DNA of 64,000 bases, from contig NZ_WEHZ01000017.1 of the NCBI RefSeq assembly GCF_012641745.1, positions 1-64,000 of the forward strand, in the 5' to 3' direction. Below the pieces are notes generated by a model. The model was not told the DNA's origin and made no database searches. It worked only from the letters and a program-made list of their open reading frames with translations. Shown one piece after another: positions 48,352 through 56,678 of this stretch (position 1 is its first letter; each line of letters starts with the position of its first letter). The stretch is from Pseudoalteromonas peptidolytica (GTDB taxonomy: Bacteria > Pseudomonadota > Gammaproteobacteria > Enterobacterales > Alteromonadaceae). A program made the position numbers and the translations under genes.

Positions 48352-49956
48352 ATGCAACGTATTACTCTAGTTTTCGCATCAACAGTGATAAGCCTAGTAT
48401 TAGCAGCATGCGGAGGCGGTGGTAGCGACTCCTTAGGCACTGACAACCCTGGCAATAATACTGGGCAAACCGAGCCGCCAATTTGGACATTTAACCAATT
48501 TTCACCTTCGAGCCAGTTCCTTAATTACTGTGCAACGCCACGCACTGGCACCGACCAATTCAACAACAACCAACCTTATCCCGATAAGGTTGGTACCGCT
48601 ATGCACGAAAAGATGTGGCTCCGGTCTTTTACCAACGAAACTTACTTATGGTATGACGAGGTCATTGACAACGACCCTGCACAATTTGACACGGTTACTG
48701 ATTACTTTGATCAACTGAAAACGAACCAGAAAACTCCTTCAGGTAACGATAAAGATCAATTTCATTTTTATGAGTCTTACGACAGCTTCCAAAAGCAAGC
48801 GCAAGCTGGGTTCACAACTGGCTATGGTATTCGCTGGGCAGTAATCTCTACTTTACCGCCACGCAACTTTACCGTTGCAGCGGTGGAGCCAAACTCTCCC
48901 GCCGCTGCCGCAGGCATTCAACGAGGCGATAAAGTACTATCCATTGATGGAGTCGACTTTATCTCCAGCTCTGACAGTGCCACACTCAATGTAGGGCTGT
49001 CTCCTGCTCAAAGTGAACAGCATGAGTTCGTATTTGAAGACCAAGCAGGTAACCAAAAATCGGTTACTTTGACCTCTGTAGATTTCAAAACATCCCCCAT
49101 TCAAAATGCTCAAATTATTAACTACGCGGGTAAGCAAGTAGGGTATGTGCAATTTAATCAGTTTATTCCAACCGCTCAAGATGGTCTAATCGAGGCGTTC
49201 AACCTATTCAAAACAAGACAGATCGATGACCTAATACTAGACATGCGTTACAACGGCGGGGGTCGTGTAATTATGGCGGCTCAGCTAGGTTATATGATTG
49301 CTGGGAATAATAGCCTAAACAAAACGTTTACCTTTAGTACCTTGAACGACAAGCGCACCGCAGAAGAAGAACGTACAGAGTTCGAGTCCAGAGTAATTAA
49401 CTGGGCTGAAAACACCTTTACATCGACCAATTTACCTACAGTTTCCCTCCCTAGAGTGTATATCCTCTCAAGCCGAGGCACAGCATCTGCAAGCGAGAAT
49501 GTGATCAACGGATTACGTGGTATTGATGTTGAGGTGCTTCTCATTGGCACCACTACGAGAGGTAAACCATACGGATTTGTACCAGCACAAAATTGCGGCA
49601 CAGTTTACTACACAATTCAGTTTGGCTCAGAAAATGCCAAAGGCTTTGATGACTATGCTGACGGCTTTACACCCTCAGGAGCGTCCAGTAATGGTGAGAT
49701 AGGTTTGTCGTCACAAGTACCAGGTTGTATTGTGGCTGATGACTTCTCAGAGTCACTCGGCAGTCAAAATGAAGATTTGCTCGCCGCTGCACTCTCTCAT
49801 ATAGATACTGGTAAATGTCCTGAGACTATCCAATCAGCTCCGAGGCTTGCACCTACGCAATATGGACAAGGAGATAGATCAGGTAATGCAGTGACGCTGC
49901 CACATTACCCTCTACGCGATAACGCAATCTTACTGAAGCCAAAGGAGTCACAGTGA
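48352..49956 (+). CDS. S41-family protease lipoprotein (PDZ plus tail-specific protease)
   Basis: This 534-residue protein starts with a lipoprotein signal (VISLVLAACGGGGSDS, Cys at about 20). A PDZ domain (about 155-250) contains PAAAAGIQRGDKVLSIDG. The S41 catalytic domain follows, with LILDMRYNGGG and the serine loop SSRGTASASENVINGL. A catalytic lysine would be expected about 25 residues after the serine (TTRGKPYG is the candidate). Gly-rich linker and lipobox place it on the outer membrane or periplasmic face. Targets are unknown. Confidence 0.92.
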   Translation: MQRITLVFASTVISLVLAACGGGGSDSLGTDNPGNNTGQTEPPIWTFNQFSPSSQFLNYCATPRTGTDQFNNNQPYPDKVGTAMHEKMWLRSFTNETYLWYDEVIDNDPAQFDTVTDYFDQLKTNQKTPSGNDKDQFHFYESYDSFQKQAQAGFTTGYGIRWAVISTLPPRNFTVAAVEPNSPAAAAGIQRGDKVLSIDGVDFISSSDSATLNVGLSPAQSEQHEFVFEDQAGNQKSVTLTSVDFKTSPIQNAQIINYAGKQVGYVQFNQFIPTAQDGLIEAFNLFKTRQIDDLILDMRYNGGGRVIMAAQLGYMIAGNNSLNKTFTFSTLNDKRTAEEERTEFESRVINWAENTFTSTNLPTVSLPRVYILSSRGTASASENVINGLRGIDVEVLLIGTTTRGKPYGFVPAQNCGTVYYTIQFGSENAKGFDDYADGFTPSGASSNGEIGLSSQVPGCIVADDFSESLGSQNEDLLAAALSHIDTGKCPETIQSAPRLAPTQYGQGDRSGNAVTLPHYPLRDNAILLKPKESQ

Positions 49957-50050
49957 TCCGCATATTGTATTAATTGCGCTACTGTCTACAGGAAGTGCGA
50001 GCGAGCATATACTTACTTGCGCTTCCTGCTCAGCAAGCATAAAAAGCCAA

Positions 50051-50143
50051 ACTAGCTGGGGTCTGTTGACCTTTCCTGTTTGATTTTTTTACCCTGAATA
50101 TGGTTTGGTCGCGGCGCTCGGCTTACCGCCTAATAATCCAAGC
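50051..50143 (+). repeat. Repeat family 2, copy A (forward)
   Basis: About 93 bases, beginning ACTAGCTGGGGTCTGTTGAC and ending with TTACCGCCTAATAATCCAAG, recur in inverted orientation at 52917-53006. The shared blocks are GGTCTGTTGAC, TTGATTTTT, TTGGTCGC-GCGCTC and CCGCC-TAATC-AAGC; the spacer bases between them differ. It sits between the S41 protease stop and the LysR stop. No coding content. Confidence 0.75.
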
Positions 50144-50172
50144 AAAAAAGAAAAGCGTGCGCTAAAGAGCTG

Positions 50173-51054
50173 TCAGTTGTTAAAGTGGCGCTTTAACACC
50201 TCACATAACGCTTGTACTTTTGCTGTGCGATGTACTAACACATGGGTGACTAACCATACCTGACTACACCACCTTAGCTCCTCTTTTAGTATCGGCAGTA
50301 AATCAGGGTAGCGTCTCGCAACATTGTGCTGAACACCGCCAATACCAAGACCATTCACAATTGCTCGTGTAGCATCTGAAGTTTCTGATACTCTGAAGGT
50401 GACTTGAGACTCTGCAATATGCTCATCGACCCAAGCAAAATAAGGGACTCTAGCATTAAACCCACTCACCCCCGAGACGAAATTATGCTCCCGTAGTGCG
50501 TCTACTGTCGTCGGTATTCCCATACGCTTAATGTAATCGGAGGACGCGTACAATCCAGCTTCTAAAGTAGTCAATTGTTGCACCACGTAATCTGGTTCAT
50601 CCGGCTTAGGTCCGGCTCTTACTGCAACATGTGCTTGACCGTGATCTAACCGCAAACGCTTTTGATCAAGCAACACTTCTAGTTGTACTTGGGGATGCTG
50701 CTGCTGAAAAGTAAGACAAGGCTCTGACAATATATCCATAAAACCACTGACTGTCGTCACTAATAGCTTACCTCTTAGCTGACTATCTGATGCAACGATT
50801 GAGGTACTCAATTCCATCAAACGCTCGTCGATAATCGTCGCCGTTGCTAACAGCTTTTCCCCCGTTTGTGTTACTTGATAGCCACGAGCATGGCGGTGAA
50901 ACAAACGCGTACCTAACTCTTTTTCTAAGTTATTAATACGCCTAAGTACTGTACTGTGATGTATGTGCAGATACTCAGCTGCTGCAGACAGCGTGCCGAG
51001 CTTCGCTACTGTGTAAGCGACTTTGAGATCTTGCCAATCTGTGAATTTATCCAT
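50173..51054 (-). CDS. LysR-family transcriptional regulator
   Basis: This 293-residue protein has an N-terminal winged helix-turn-helix (about residues 5-64, GTLSAAAEYLHIHHSTVLRR) and a C-terminal effector domain. The ATG at 51054 has AGAGG 5 bases upstream; an upstream frame to 51078 lacks one. It is divergent from the FMN reductase gene with a 107-base gap. The control target is therefore probably that reductase, as is usual for LysR pairs (inference). The effector is unknown. Confidence 0.93.
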   Translation of the reverse strand: MDKFTDWQDLKVAYTVAKLGTLSAAAEYLHIHHSTVLRRINNLEKELGTRLFHRHARGYQVTQTGEKLLATATIIDERLMELSTSIVASDSQLRGKLLVTTVSGFMDILSEPCLTFQQQHPQVQLEVLLDQKRLRLDHGQAHVAVRAGPKPDEPDYVVQQLTTLEAGLYASSDYIKRMGIPTTVDALREHNFVSGVSGFNARVPYFAWVDEHIAESQVTFRVSETSDATRAIVNGLGIGGVQHNVARRYPDLLPILKEELRWCSQVWLVTHVLVHRTAKVQALCEVLKRHFNN

Positions 51055-51161
51055 AACCACCTCTGTGCATATATGCACACAAGCTTTGCGTTTATTCAGC
51101 TTTTATGCAAGTGAAATTTTGCTACTATAAATTCAACGAAACAAAATAAGGTATCAGCAAG

Positions 51162-51728
51162 ATGACTACAGCTAAAATTATCGCTCTAGCGGGCAGTTTA
51201 AGAAAAGACAGCTATAACCAACTTCTCATTCAAGCCGCGGCAAATTATGCACTGGAAAGTGGTGCCGAGGTAGAGGTCGTAAAATTACGGGATTTAGATA
51301 TTCCAATGTTTGATGAAGATCTAGAAGCTCAAGGTACACCACAAGGTGTTCAACTACTCAAAGAAAAGCTTCGTAATGCCGATGGGATCCTATTGGCTAG
51401 CCCTGAATACAACGGCTCATTTACCGCCGCGCTCAAAAACGCAATTGATTGGGCATCGCGTACAGAGCAAGGTGCAGTGCCTGCGTTTAGAAACAAAGTT
51501 GTTGCACTTTACGCCACATCACCCGGTGGTCTTGGCGGCTTGCGTGGTTTAAACCATGTTCGTGACGTACTATCAGGAATTGGCAGCCTAGTACTGGCAG
51601 ATCAGCTCGCGGTTCCAAGTGCATTTAATACCTTTGACGAACAAGGTAAAATTAAAGACCCAGATCTAGCAGAAAAAGTTTCTAACCTTGCTCTGCAACT
51701 AGTATCTGTTGCAAGTAAACTAAAATAA
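51162..51728 (+). CDS. NADPH-dependent FMN reductase (ChrR/YieF-like)
   Basis: This 188-residue flavodoxin-fold protein has the FMN phosphate loop LAGSLRKDSYNQLL near residues 9-22 and SPEYNGSFTAALKNAIDWAS near 73-92. The family reduces quinones, azo dyes or chromate using NAD(P)H and FMN, and may counter oxidative stress. It is paired divergently with a LysR regulator. Substrate is not predictable from sequence. Confidence 0.93.
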   Translation: MTTAKIIALAGSLRKDSYNQLLIQAAANYALESGAEVEVVKLRDLDIPMFDEDLEAQGTPQGVQLLKEKLRNADGILLASPEYNGSFTAALKNAIDWASRTEQGAVPAFRNKVVALYATSPGGLGGLRGLNHVRDVLSGIGSLVLADQLAVPSAFNTFDEQGKIKDPDLAEKVSNLALQLVSVASKLK

Positions 51729-51823
51729 CGGACAGATAGCTTTGCATATATCTTGCTATGGACGTTTAGCTCATGCACACTAAGCGTCCAAAGCAAATGA
51801 CAACTTTAACCAAACAGGTAATA

Positions 51824-51985
51824 ATACCAATTTGACTTAATACTTGCTCAATTTGAAGGAGTCAATCTGACGCTAACCACGTTAAAAATTTCTTATTTAG
51901 AACCACTAAATAGCAAAATTTTTGCCTAGTTATCGACAAGATTTTCTCGCCTCAAAATAGACCACTTAATTAAGAAAATTGATAT
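51824..51985 (-). repeat. MITE-like repeat family 1, copy 1
   Basis: This about 162-base element has ends AATACCAATTT and AATTGATAT (one mismatch from the AATTGGTAT end of the other copies). Its reverse complement is nearly identical to 53015-53177 across the whole length, and related to 63710-63848. There is no coding capacity. It occupies most of the gap after the FMN reductase. The rest of that gap (51986-52173) shows only the ribosome-binding site of the next gene. Confidence 0.85.
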
Positions 51986-52173
51986 CACGCTAAGTTTCGA
52001 TAACGAACACCTCTTTGGTTGCCGGTTTTATCGCCTGCTGTATTAATCTCACTAAACATGCTCGCCAGTATTTACAGTGAACGTTACAGGGCAATCAGCC
52101 AGCTCTTCTCAACTTTAGGCTAAGTAGATAGCTCGCAAACTGGCATTATGGACAGGAATAACAGGAGCTAGCT

Positions 52174-52866
52174 TTGCAAAGCAATCACAGCCATCTATTT
52201 ACCCCGTTTTTGCAACATCACTTTCATTGTATTCAATTTGACCCAGATAGTTATTCTGAGCAGTCTTTTGAGCAACATAACATCTTCCTTCCTGATACTT
52301 TAGAGAAAGCAGTTGCAAAGAGAAAAGCTGAATTTTTAGCAGGAAGGATCTGCGCGAAAGCGAGTTTAACAGCATTAGGTCATGATAACTTTACCGTACT
52401 GAACGGCTCTGACCGCGCCCCAATTTGGCCTAACAATGTAGTCGCGAGTATCACCCATACCCGTGGAATTGCTGCTGCTATTGCCACTAACAATACGCAT
52501 ACCATTGGTTTAGGTATTGATATTGAAAGAGACATGAAGCCAAAACAAGAAATCGAATTACAACGACAAATTTTACATCCGGCTGAGTTCGAGAGCTTTC
52601 GTGGACTGGCAAAACACGTACATTGCCCGTTAACCGTCATCTTTTCAGCTAAAGAGAGCATCTACAAAGCACTTTACGGGACGGTAAATCGATTTTTTGG
52701 ATTCGATGCAGTGAAATTGAGTCAATTCGATACCCATACCTTGTATTTCACTCTTATGGAAAATTTACATCCACAATTGAGCATGGGTCAAACTATCAAA
52801 GTATTTTATCAATGCACGACAGGATTGGTTTTGACCGAGTGTGAATACCATATCACCTCAGCATGA
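52174..52866 (+). CDS. 4'-phosphopantetheinyl transferase (EntD/Sfp superfamily)
   Basis: This 230-residue enzyme loads phosphopantetheine from CoA onto carrier proteins. Family motifs are present: RKAEFLAGRICAKASL (about residues 50-65), the CoA-contact SDRAPIWPNNVVASITHT, the Mg-binding GLGIDIER (about 111-118) and FSAKESIYKALY (about 165-176). The start is a TTG with AGGAG 6 bases upstream, and no in-frame ATG lies nearby. Most similar to the EntD group used for siderophore or polyketide synthesis; no synthase gene is in the window. It is flanked by copies of two repeat families. Confidence 0.93.
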   Translation: MQSNHSHLFTPFLQHHFHCIQFDPDSYSEQSFEQHNIFLPDTLEKAVAKRKAEFLAGRICAKASLTALGHDNFTVLNGSDRAPIWPNNVVASITHTRGIAAAIATNNTHTIGLGIDIERDMKPKQEIELQRQILHPAEFESFRGLAKHVHCPLTVIFSAKESIYKALYGTVNRFFGFDAVKLSQFDTHTLYFTLMENLHPQLSMGQTIKVFYQCTTGLVLTECEYHITSA

Positions 52867-52916
52867 CATAATGAATAAACGCTCCACTGGGCGTTTATTC
52901 TTTATGTTCAACTTTT

Positions 52917-53006
52917 GCTTAGATTACTGGGCGGCAAGTTGAGCGCTGCGACCAAAACGCACTCAGTGGAACAAAAATCAAATGGCAAGAGTCAACAGAC
53001 CCTAGT
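52917..53006 (-). repeat. Repeat family 2, copy B (inverted)
   Basis: The reverse complement of this 90-base stretch aligns with 50051-50143. It shares GGTCTGTTGAC, TTGATTTTT, TTTTGGTCGC-GCGCTC and CCGCC-TAATC-AAGC blocks at the same spacing. It ends 8 bases before MITE-like copy 2, so two repeat families are stacked between the transferase and the DUF2489 gene. Confidence 0.75.
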
Positions 53007-53014
53007 TTTACGTT

Positions 53015-53177
53015 ATACCAATTTGCTTAATTAAGTAGTCTATTTTGAAGCGAGAAAATCTTGTCGATAACTAGGCAAAAATTTTGCTATTTAGTGGTTC
53101 TAAATGAGAAGTTTTTAACGTGGTTAGCGTCAGATTGACTCCTTCAAATTGAACAAGTATTAAGTTAAATTGGTATT
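53015..53177 (+). repeat. MITE-like repeat family 1, copy 2
   Basis: The 163-base element has terminal inverted repeats ATACCAATTT-CTTAAT with one or two extra bases (start 53015, end AATTGGTATT at 53177). It is inverted relative to copy 1 and about 90 percent identical by eye. Its right end covers the last bases of the DUF2489 stop codon (53176-53178), so insertion may have trimmed or replaced that gene's original end. Confidence 0.85.
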
Positions 53178-53691
53178 ATTGAAACACCACGTTTTCACTG
53201 CCTGTCGCAGCTTTAAAACGCACAATCAATTTCTCACAATCTTTCAAAATCTCTGGTTCCAAACGCTCTTCTGCACGCCAGCGCTGACTGTCCATTTTAT
53301 AGATTTCTTTTTTAGAGTATTTCTTGCGTGCGTCATGAGTCGGCATTTCCTTCACCTCCTCATACATCTGATAGACACCAGGGTAATCTAGCTGTAAATC
53401 CACCTCATTATCAAAGCTATATTGAGAGATAAGCACCCAGACTCTGAGACAGCCTTCAGAGTACTCACACTGTTTCTCTTTCATCGCCCGGGCGATAAGG
53501 TTTACGCTATCAGCTATCTTGCTATTGCGCTGTTGACGCGATTTCTCTAATTCTATCGCTTTTTCTTCACGATGCTTGGCAATTTTTTCTTTTTGCACCT
53601 TCAACTGCCATAGCAATTTACCTGCGTAAAATGCCAAACCAGCAATGATCACAGCGCCGATAAAAAGTGCGACAATCCATGCAGTGTTCAT
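53176..53691 (-). CDS. DUF2489 membrane protein
   Basis: This 171-residue protein has an N-terminal membrane helix (IVALFIGAVIIAGLAFYAG) and a long basic coiled coil (about residues 30-65). The soluble DUF2489-like domain follows (ISQYSFDNEVDLQLDYPGVY, HDARKKYSKKEIYKMD). Its function is unknown. In vibrios a similar gene lies beside yihI, as here: its start overlaps the yihI stop by one base. The stop codon falls in the end of the MITE-like repeat. Confidence 0.88.
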   Translation of the reverse strand: MNTAWIVALFIGAVIIAGLAFYAGKLLWQLKVQKEKIAKHREEKAIELEKSRQQRNSKIADSVNLIARAMKEKQCEYSEGCLRVWVLISQYSFDNEVDLQLDYPGVYQMYEEVKEMPTHDARKKYSKKEIYKMDSQRWRAEERLEPEILKDCEKLIVRFKAATGSENVVFQ

Positions 53692-54278
53692 TATTTGTTA
53701 TCTTCCTCTAAGTCATCATCTAGCCATTCATTTGCTAAGTCATTACTCATAAACTGATCTAACGGATCATCTTCTTCCATGTCACTTTCTTCAAATTCAT
53801 CATCAATACCTAAAAGTTCACATAATTCTTGATGACGTGCAATACCACGATTGAAGTATTTAGCATCTTTGCCTGTGAGTAATTCACCCTGCTCATGGCG
53901 CTCAAGCAACGACATTAAACGCTCGTCATTTTCAAGTTGCTCTAACTCTTGCTCTGGCGTCAGCACCTCAGCGGCGTTATGTAACTGCGCTTGCGGCTGT
54001 AAATGACGCTTCATTTCAGGCTGTGTATTTTCTTTAACCGGTTGCGACTCAACAACCAGAGAAATAGGTTTTTTACTTCCAGCTCGAGGATCTTTTTTTG
54101 CTGTCACTTCAGACTGCGCTTTTGGTGATATGTCTGGCGCATTTCTTGAGCCAGGCTTTTTACCTTTCGTTTTTTTATTACGCATCTCTTTTATTGCGCG
54201 TAACTCTTGAAGCTTTTCTTTACTTAACCTAGGTGTACCATTGGTCGCAATTTTACGTGTCTTTTTCTTTCTGGTCAT
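53691..54278 (-). CDS. yihI: Der GTPase-activating protein YihI
   Basis: This 195-residue highly charged protein opens TRKKKTRKIATNGTPRLSKE, with a long basic N-terminal half and an acidic C-terminal part (DDEFEESDMEEDDPLDQFMS). That is the layout of YihI, which stimulates the GTPase Der during 50S ribosome assembly. The ATG at 54278 is chosen over a TTG at 54284. It overlaps DUF2489 downstream and starts 7 bases after the methyltransferase stop. Confidence 0.9.
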   Translation of the reverse strand: MTRKKKTRKIATNGTPRLSKEKLQELRAIKEMRNKKTKGKKPGSRNAPDISPKAQSEVTAKKDPRAGSKKPISLVVESQPVKENTQPEMKRHLQPQAQLHNAAEVLTPEQELEQLENDERLMSLLERHEQGELLTGKDAKYFNRGIARHQELCELLGIDDEFEESDMEEDDPLDQFMSNDLANEWLDDDLEEDNK

Positions 54279-54284
54279 AATCAA

Positions 54285-54956
54285 TTACTCAAAATTCTGG
54301 CGTGTATTACGCTTGGTGAGAATGATGACATCATTCCCTATAAATTCTAAATCACAATCTTGCTGCGCAGCAAAATACGCAAAGGTTTTCTGACTAAAAA
54401 ACGAAATATGTGTTAAGTCATTCTTATAATGCCAATTAGCAAAACGCGATTTATCTATCACAAGTTTAGTCATTAATACGAGCGGTTGCCCGCAATCTAG
54501 CAGTGCTAATAATTGCTGTAGTACCTGTCTTGGTTTGGCAAGGTGCTCAACCACTTCGGTGCTAACAATAAAATCATACTGTTGTTTTAGCACCTCCGGA
54601 TTATTGGCATAGTACAAGTCAAACAATGAAACTTGATGTCCTACCTCTTCCAACATTTTTGCAAGCAAGGGGCCTGGTCCACAACCAAAATCTAACCCTA
54701 GACTTGGCTTCGATAGGCGAGCTATTAGCGGTTCAGAAACCCGAGTTAAAAAGCGGCGATAGCCTGCATCTTCCAAATCATTCTCATGACTATCATAAAT
54801 CGCTTTTTCTTGCGCTGGTGTTAGCCTTGAATTTGGATCCGCCATAACCAGATGGCAGCACTGACATTGCCAATATAGTCTATGTTTGTCTTGGTGATAG
54901 GTTTCAAGCTGCTCACCTAGACATAGGCCACAACTTATCAGAGTTGAATCTTGCAA
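54285..54956 (-). CDS. Class I SAM-dependent methyltransferase with N-terminal zinc ribbon
   Basis: This 223-residue protein has a CxxC...CxxC zinc-ribbon-like start (CGLC at about 9-12 and CQCC at about 30-33). The methyltransferase fold follows, with the SAM loop GLDFGCGPGPLLAKML (about residues 87-102) and a motif-II-like FIVSTEVVEHLAKP. Substrate is unknown; similar proteins accompany yihI in related genomes as I recall, which hints at ribosome or RNA work but proves nothing. First gene of a three-gene run with yihI and DUF2489. Confidence 0.88.
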   Translation of the reverse strand: MQDSTLISCGLCLGEQLETYHQDKHRLYWQCQCCHLVMADPNSRLTPAQEKAIYDSHENDLEDAGYRRFLTRVSEPLIARLSKPSLGLDFGCGPGPLLAKMLEEVGHQVSLFDLYYANNPEVLKQQYDFIVSTEVVEHLAKPRQVLQQLLALLDCGQPLVLMTKLVIDKSRFANWHYKNDLTHISFFSQKTFAYFAAQQDCDLEFIGNDVIILTKRNTRQNFE

Positions 54957-55016
54957 TGGTTAACAATAATTGCTTAATAAGAAGGCTATTGTATCAGGTA
55001 AGCGAAAAGCAACCAA

Positions 55017-55050
55017 ATAAAAAGGCGGCAGAGATTACTCTCTACCGCCT
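55017..55050 (-). terminator. Terminator of the candidate RNA
   Basis: AGGCGGCAGAGA (55023-55034) pairs with TCTCTACCGCCT (55039-55050) with one mismatch and a 4-base loop. U-rich TTTTTATTT follows on the minus strand (55023-55015). No protein gene ends upstream within 500 bases on that strand, and the cytochrome c4 gene has its own terminator at 55513-55542, so this one belongs to something transcribed in between. Confidence 0.8.
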
Positions 55051-55313
55051 ACTAATCTGAGCGTCACAACTGGACACTTCTCCCTTCGACTTTTAAGCCT
55101 TATTATTCTTATTATTTTATTGTCGTCCGTATTGTTTTTATTTTAGACTTCCGTGACATTTCCATATTGTTATTGTTATGAGACTTCCATGAATTTCTTA
55201 TTCTCGGTCTTCCTAACGCTTTCTTGATAGTCCTTTGTATCAATCTAGATACTAAATATTGCCACCTACGCTTCCGTATCGCATTGTCCCTTTTTTTGTA
55301 TTGCTTGGCGACA
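55017..55313 (-). ncRNA. Candidate CsrB/RsmY-Z-type regulatory RNA
   Basis: On the minus strand about 300 bases downstream of a -10-like TAAATT (55325-55320) contain nine GGA motifs (TCC on the plus strand at 55081, 55125, 55150, 55161, 55186, 55211, 55231, 55273 and 55287), several as ACGGAAG or ATGGAAG. They end in an intrinsic terminator. No long open frame fits. The density of GGA and a GacA-like box upstream (55437-55454) suit a decoy RNA for the translational repressor CsrA/RsmA. The precise start is an estimate. Confidence 0.5.
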
Positions 55314-55436
55314 ACGAATAATTTACGCTCCTGAGCCTGAGTTACAACTGTTCAATAACAAATTTCTTACCTTAAATTTTTTAATCAAACAGAAATCATA
55401 TTGATTACATTAACTTACAATGAACCAAAGCTTAAA

Positions 55437-55454
55437 ATTAAGCTAAAACTTACA
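55437..55454 (-). promoter_or_regulatory. GacA/UvrY-type upstream activating sequence
   Basis: On the minus strand the sequence is TGTAAGTTTTAGCTTAAT. The known GacA box is TGTAAG-N6-CTTACA; here the first half is exact, the spacer is 6, and the second half matches at 4 of 6. It lies about 130 bases before the inferred start of the candidate RNA, the right order of distance for Gac-controlled small RNAs. Confidence 0.45.
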
Positions 55455-55512
55455 ATTAAGCAAAGACAATATCTCACAGAAAAAGTGAGATATGTCTCAC
55501 ATTTTAGGATAT

Positions 55513-55542
55513 AAAAAAAGGCAGCGTGTGCTGCCCTTTTTT
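55513..55542 (-). terminator. Terminator after cytochrome c4
   Basis: GGCAGC-GTGT-GCTGCC (55520-55535) is flanked by A7 on the left and T6 on the right, so it could end transcription in both directions. The cytochrome c4 stop is 47 bases upstream on the minus strand. Confidence 0.85.
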
Positions 55543-55588
55543 CAATAGTAGGAGTTTACAACGAGCGCTATAAACTCAATATACGACT

Positions 55589-56221
55589 TTAGTGTAGTCC
55601 ACCTAAATATTTAGATAGTACTTCGATATCTTTGTCAGTAAGCTTTTTCGCGATGTCACGCATCATGCCGTTCATATCGTTATTGCGAGTACCGTCGCGG
55701 AACTTTTCAAGCTGGGCTTTGATGTACTCAGGATGCTGGAAAGATATCTTAGGAAATTTAGCCAATGATGTACCATTGCCTCGAGGACCATGACATGCTG
55801 CACAAGAAGGGATCCCTCTTTCAGCATCACCCGCTTTATATAATTGCTGACCAACAGCAACCACATCTTCAGGTGTTGTACCAGCAGACATAGATAAGGT
55901 AGAGAAATACGCAGCTAAGTCTTTCATATCTTGATCTGAAAGAGGCATAGCCATACCACTCATTACCGGATCCATACGCCCTTCTTTACCACCTGAGGTC
56001 ATTCCTAGCTTAAACTCTTGCAGTTGCTTGTAAATATAATCGGCATGCTGTCCTGCGATTTTTGGATACATAGTCACAGGGGCGTTGCCATCTGGACCGT
56101 GACATGCTGCACACGTTGCAGATTTCGCCTTACCTGCTTCTGCGTCACCATCGAATGCCGATGCGTTGCTTGCTGACAACGTACCAAGCAACATTGTTAA
56201 AGTTAATGCTATTTTTTTCAT
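55589..56221 (-). CDS. Cytochrome c4 (periplasmic diheme)
   Basis: This 210-residue secreted diheme cytochrome c has a signal peptide MKKIALTLTMLLGTLSASNA. Heme sites TCAACHGPDGNAP and SCAACHGPRGNGT lie near the start of each half, each with a distal Met (GMAMPLSD and GMMRDI regions). The halves are internal duplicates, as in cytochrome c4, which shuttles electrons to terminal oxidases. I place the start at 56221, because the longer frame to 56305 precedes the signal peptide with non-conserved sequence. Confidence 0.95.
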   Translation of the reverse strand: MKKIALTLTMLLGTLSASNASAFDGDAEAGKAKSATCAACHGPDGNAPVTMYPKIAGQHADYIYKQLQEFKLGMTSGGKEGRMDPVMSGMAMPLSDQDMKDLAAYFSTLSMSAGTTPEDVVAVGQQLYKAGDAERGIPSCAACHGPRGNGTSLAKFPKISFQHPEYIKAQLEKFRDGTRNNDMNGMMRDIAKKLTDKDIEVLSKYLGGLH

Positions 56222-56678
56222 GGTAAATTCTCTGTTTCCGACCCTGTAATTTGCACCCATGCGAACTAAAGTCGCTCTCTTTATCGCTTGGGTAAATAAT
56301 ACCAATCAGTACTAAAATTAGGTTGTTATCTTAATCAGATGAATCTTACATGCAGTACTCAGCAATAATAACGCCAAACAGCACCGATCCACCCAAATAT
56401 GCCTCGTTCAGTAGTGACTACTGATGGGTATACTCTTTAGATTGACATTGCAATTTCTACATTCTACACGATATTACTTTCTCTGGCACGTTTTCTGCCC
56501 ATATTAAGCTTATAATTTACAGGGATTTGACCTAGATTAATTAATAATGGCGCATCAATCCCCGCCTTACGCTCAAAAAGCAGCACCCATAACTGTTAGC
56601 GTAACGCTTTTGGTTTCAGCCATACTGTTATAAAATACGCAATTCAATCCGCGAAAGTTTAATCAGTTAGGAGTCAGC
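56222..56678. other. Intergenic region, cytochrome c4 / engB
   Basis: Divergent promoter region. I see a stem TTACGCT (56567-56573) / AGCGTAA (56598-56604) 75 bases before engB. A stretch AATAATACCAAT at about 56296-56307 is shared with the end of the MITE-like repeat, but no full element follows. No gene. Confidence 0.4.

Noticed and set aside
50051..53177. Composite transposon carrying the phosphopantetheinyl transferase
   Set aside because: No transposase is present and the two repeat families interleave rather than bound one unit; kept only as a repeat observation.
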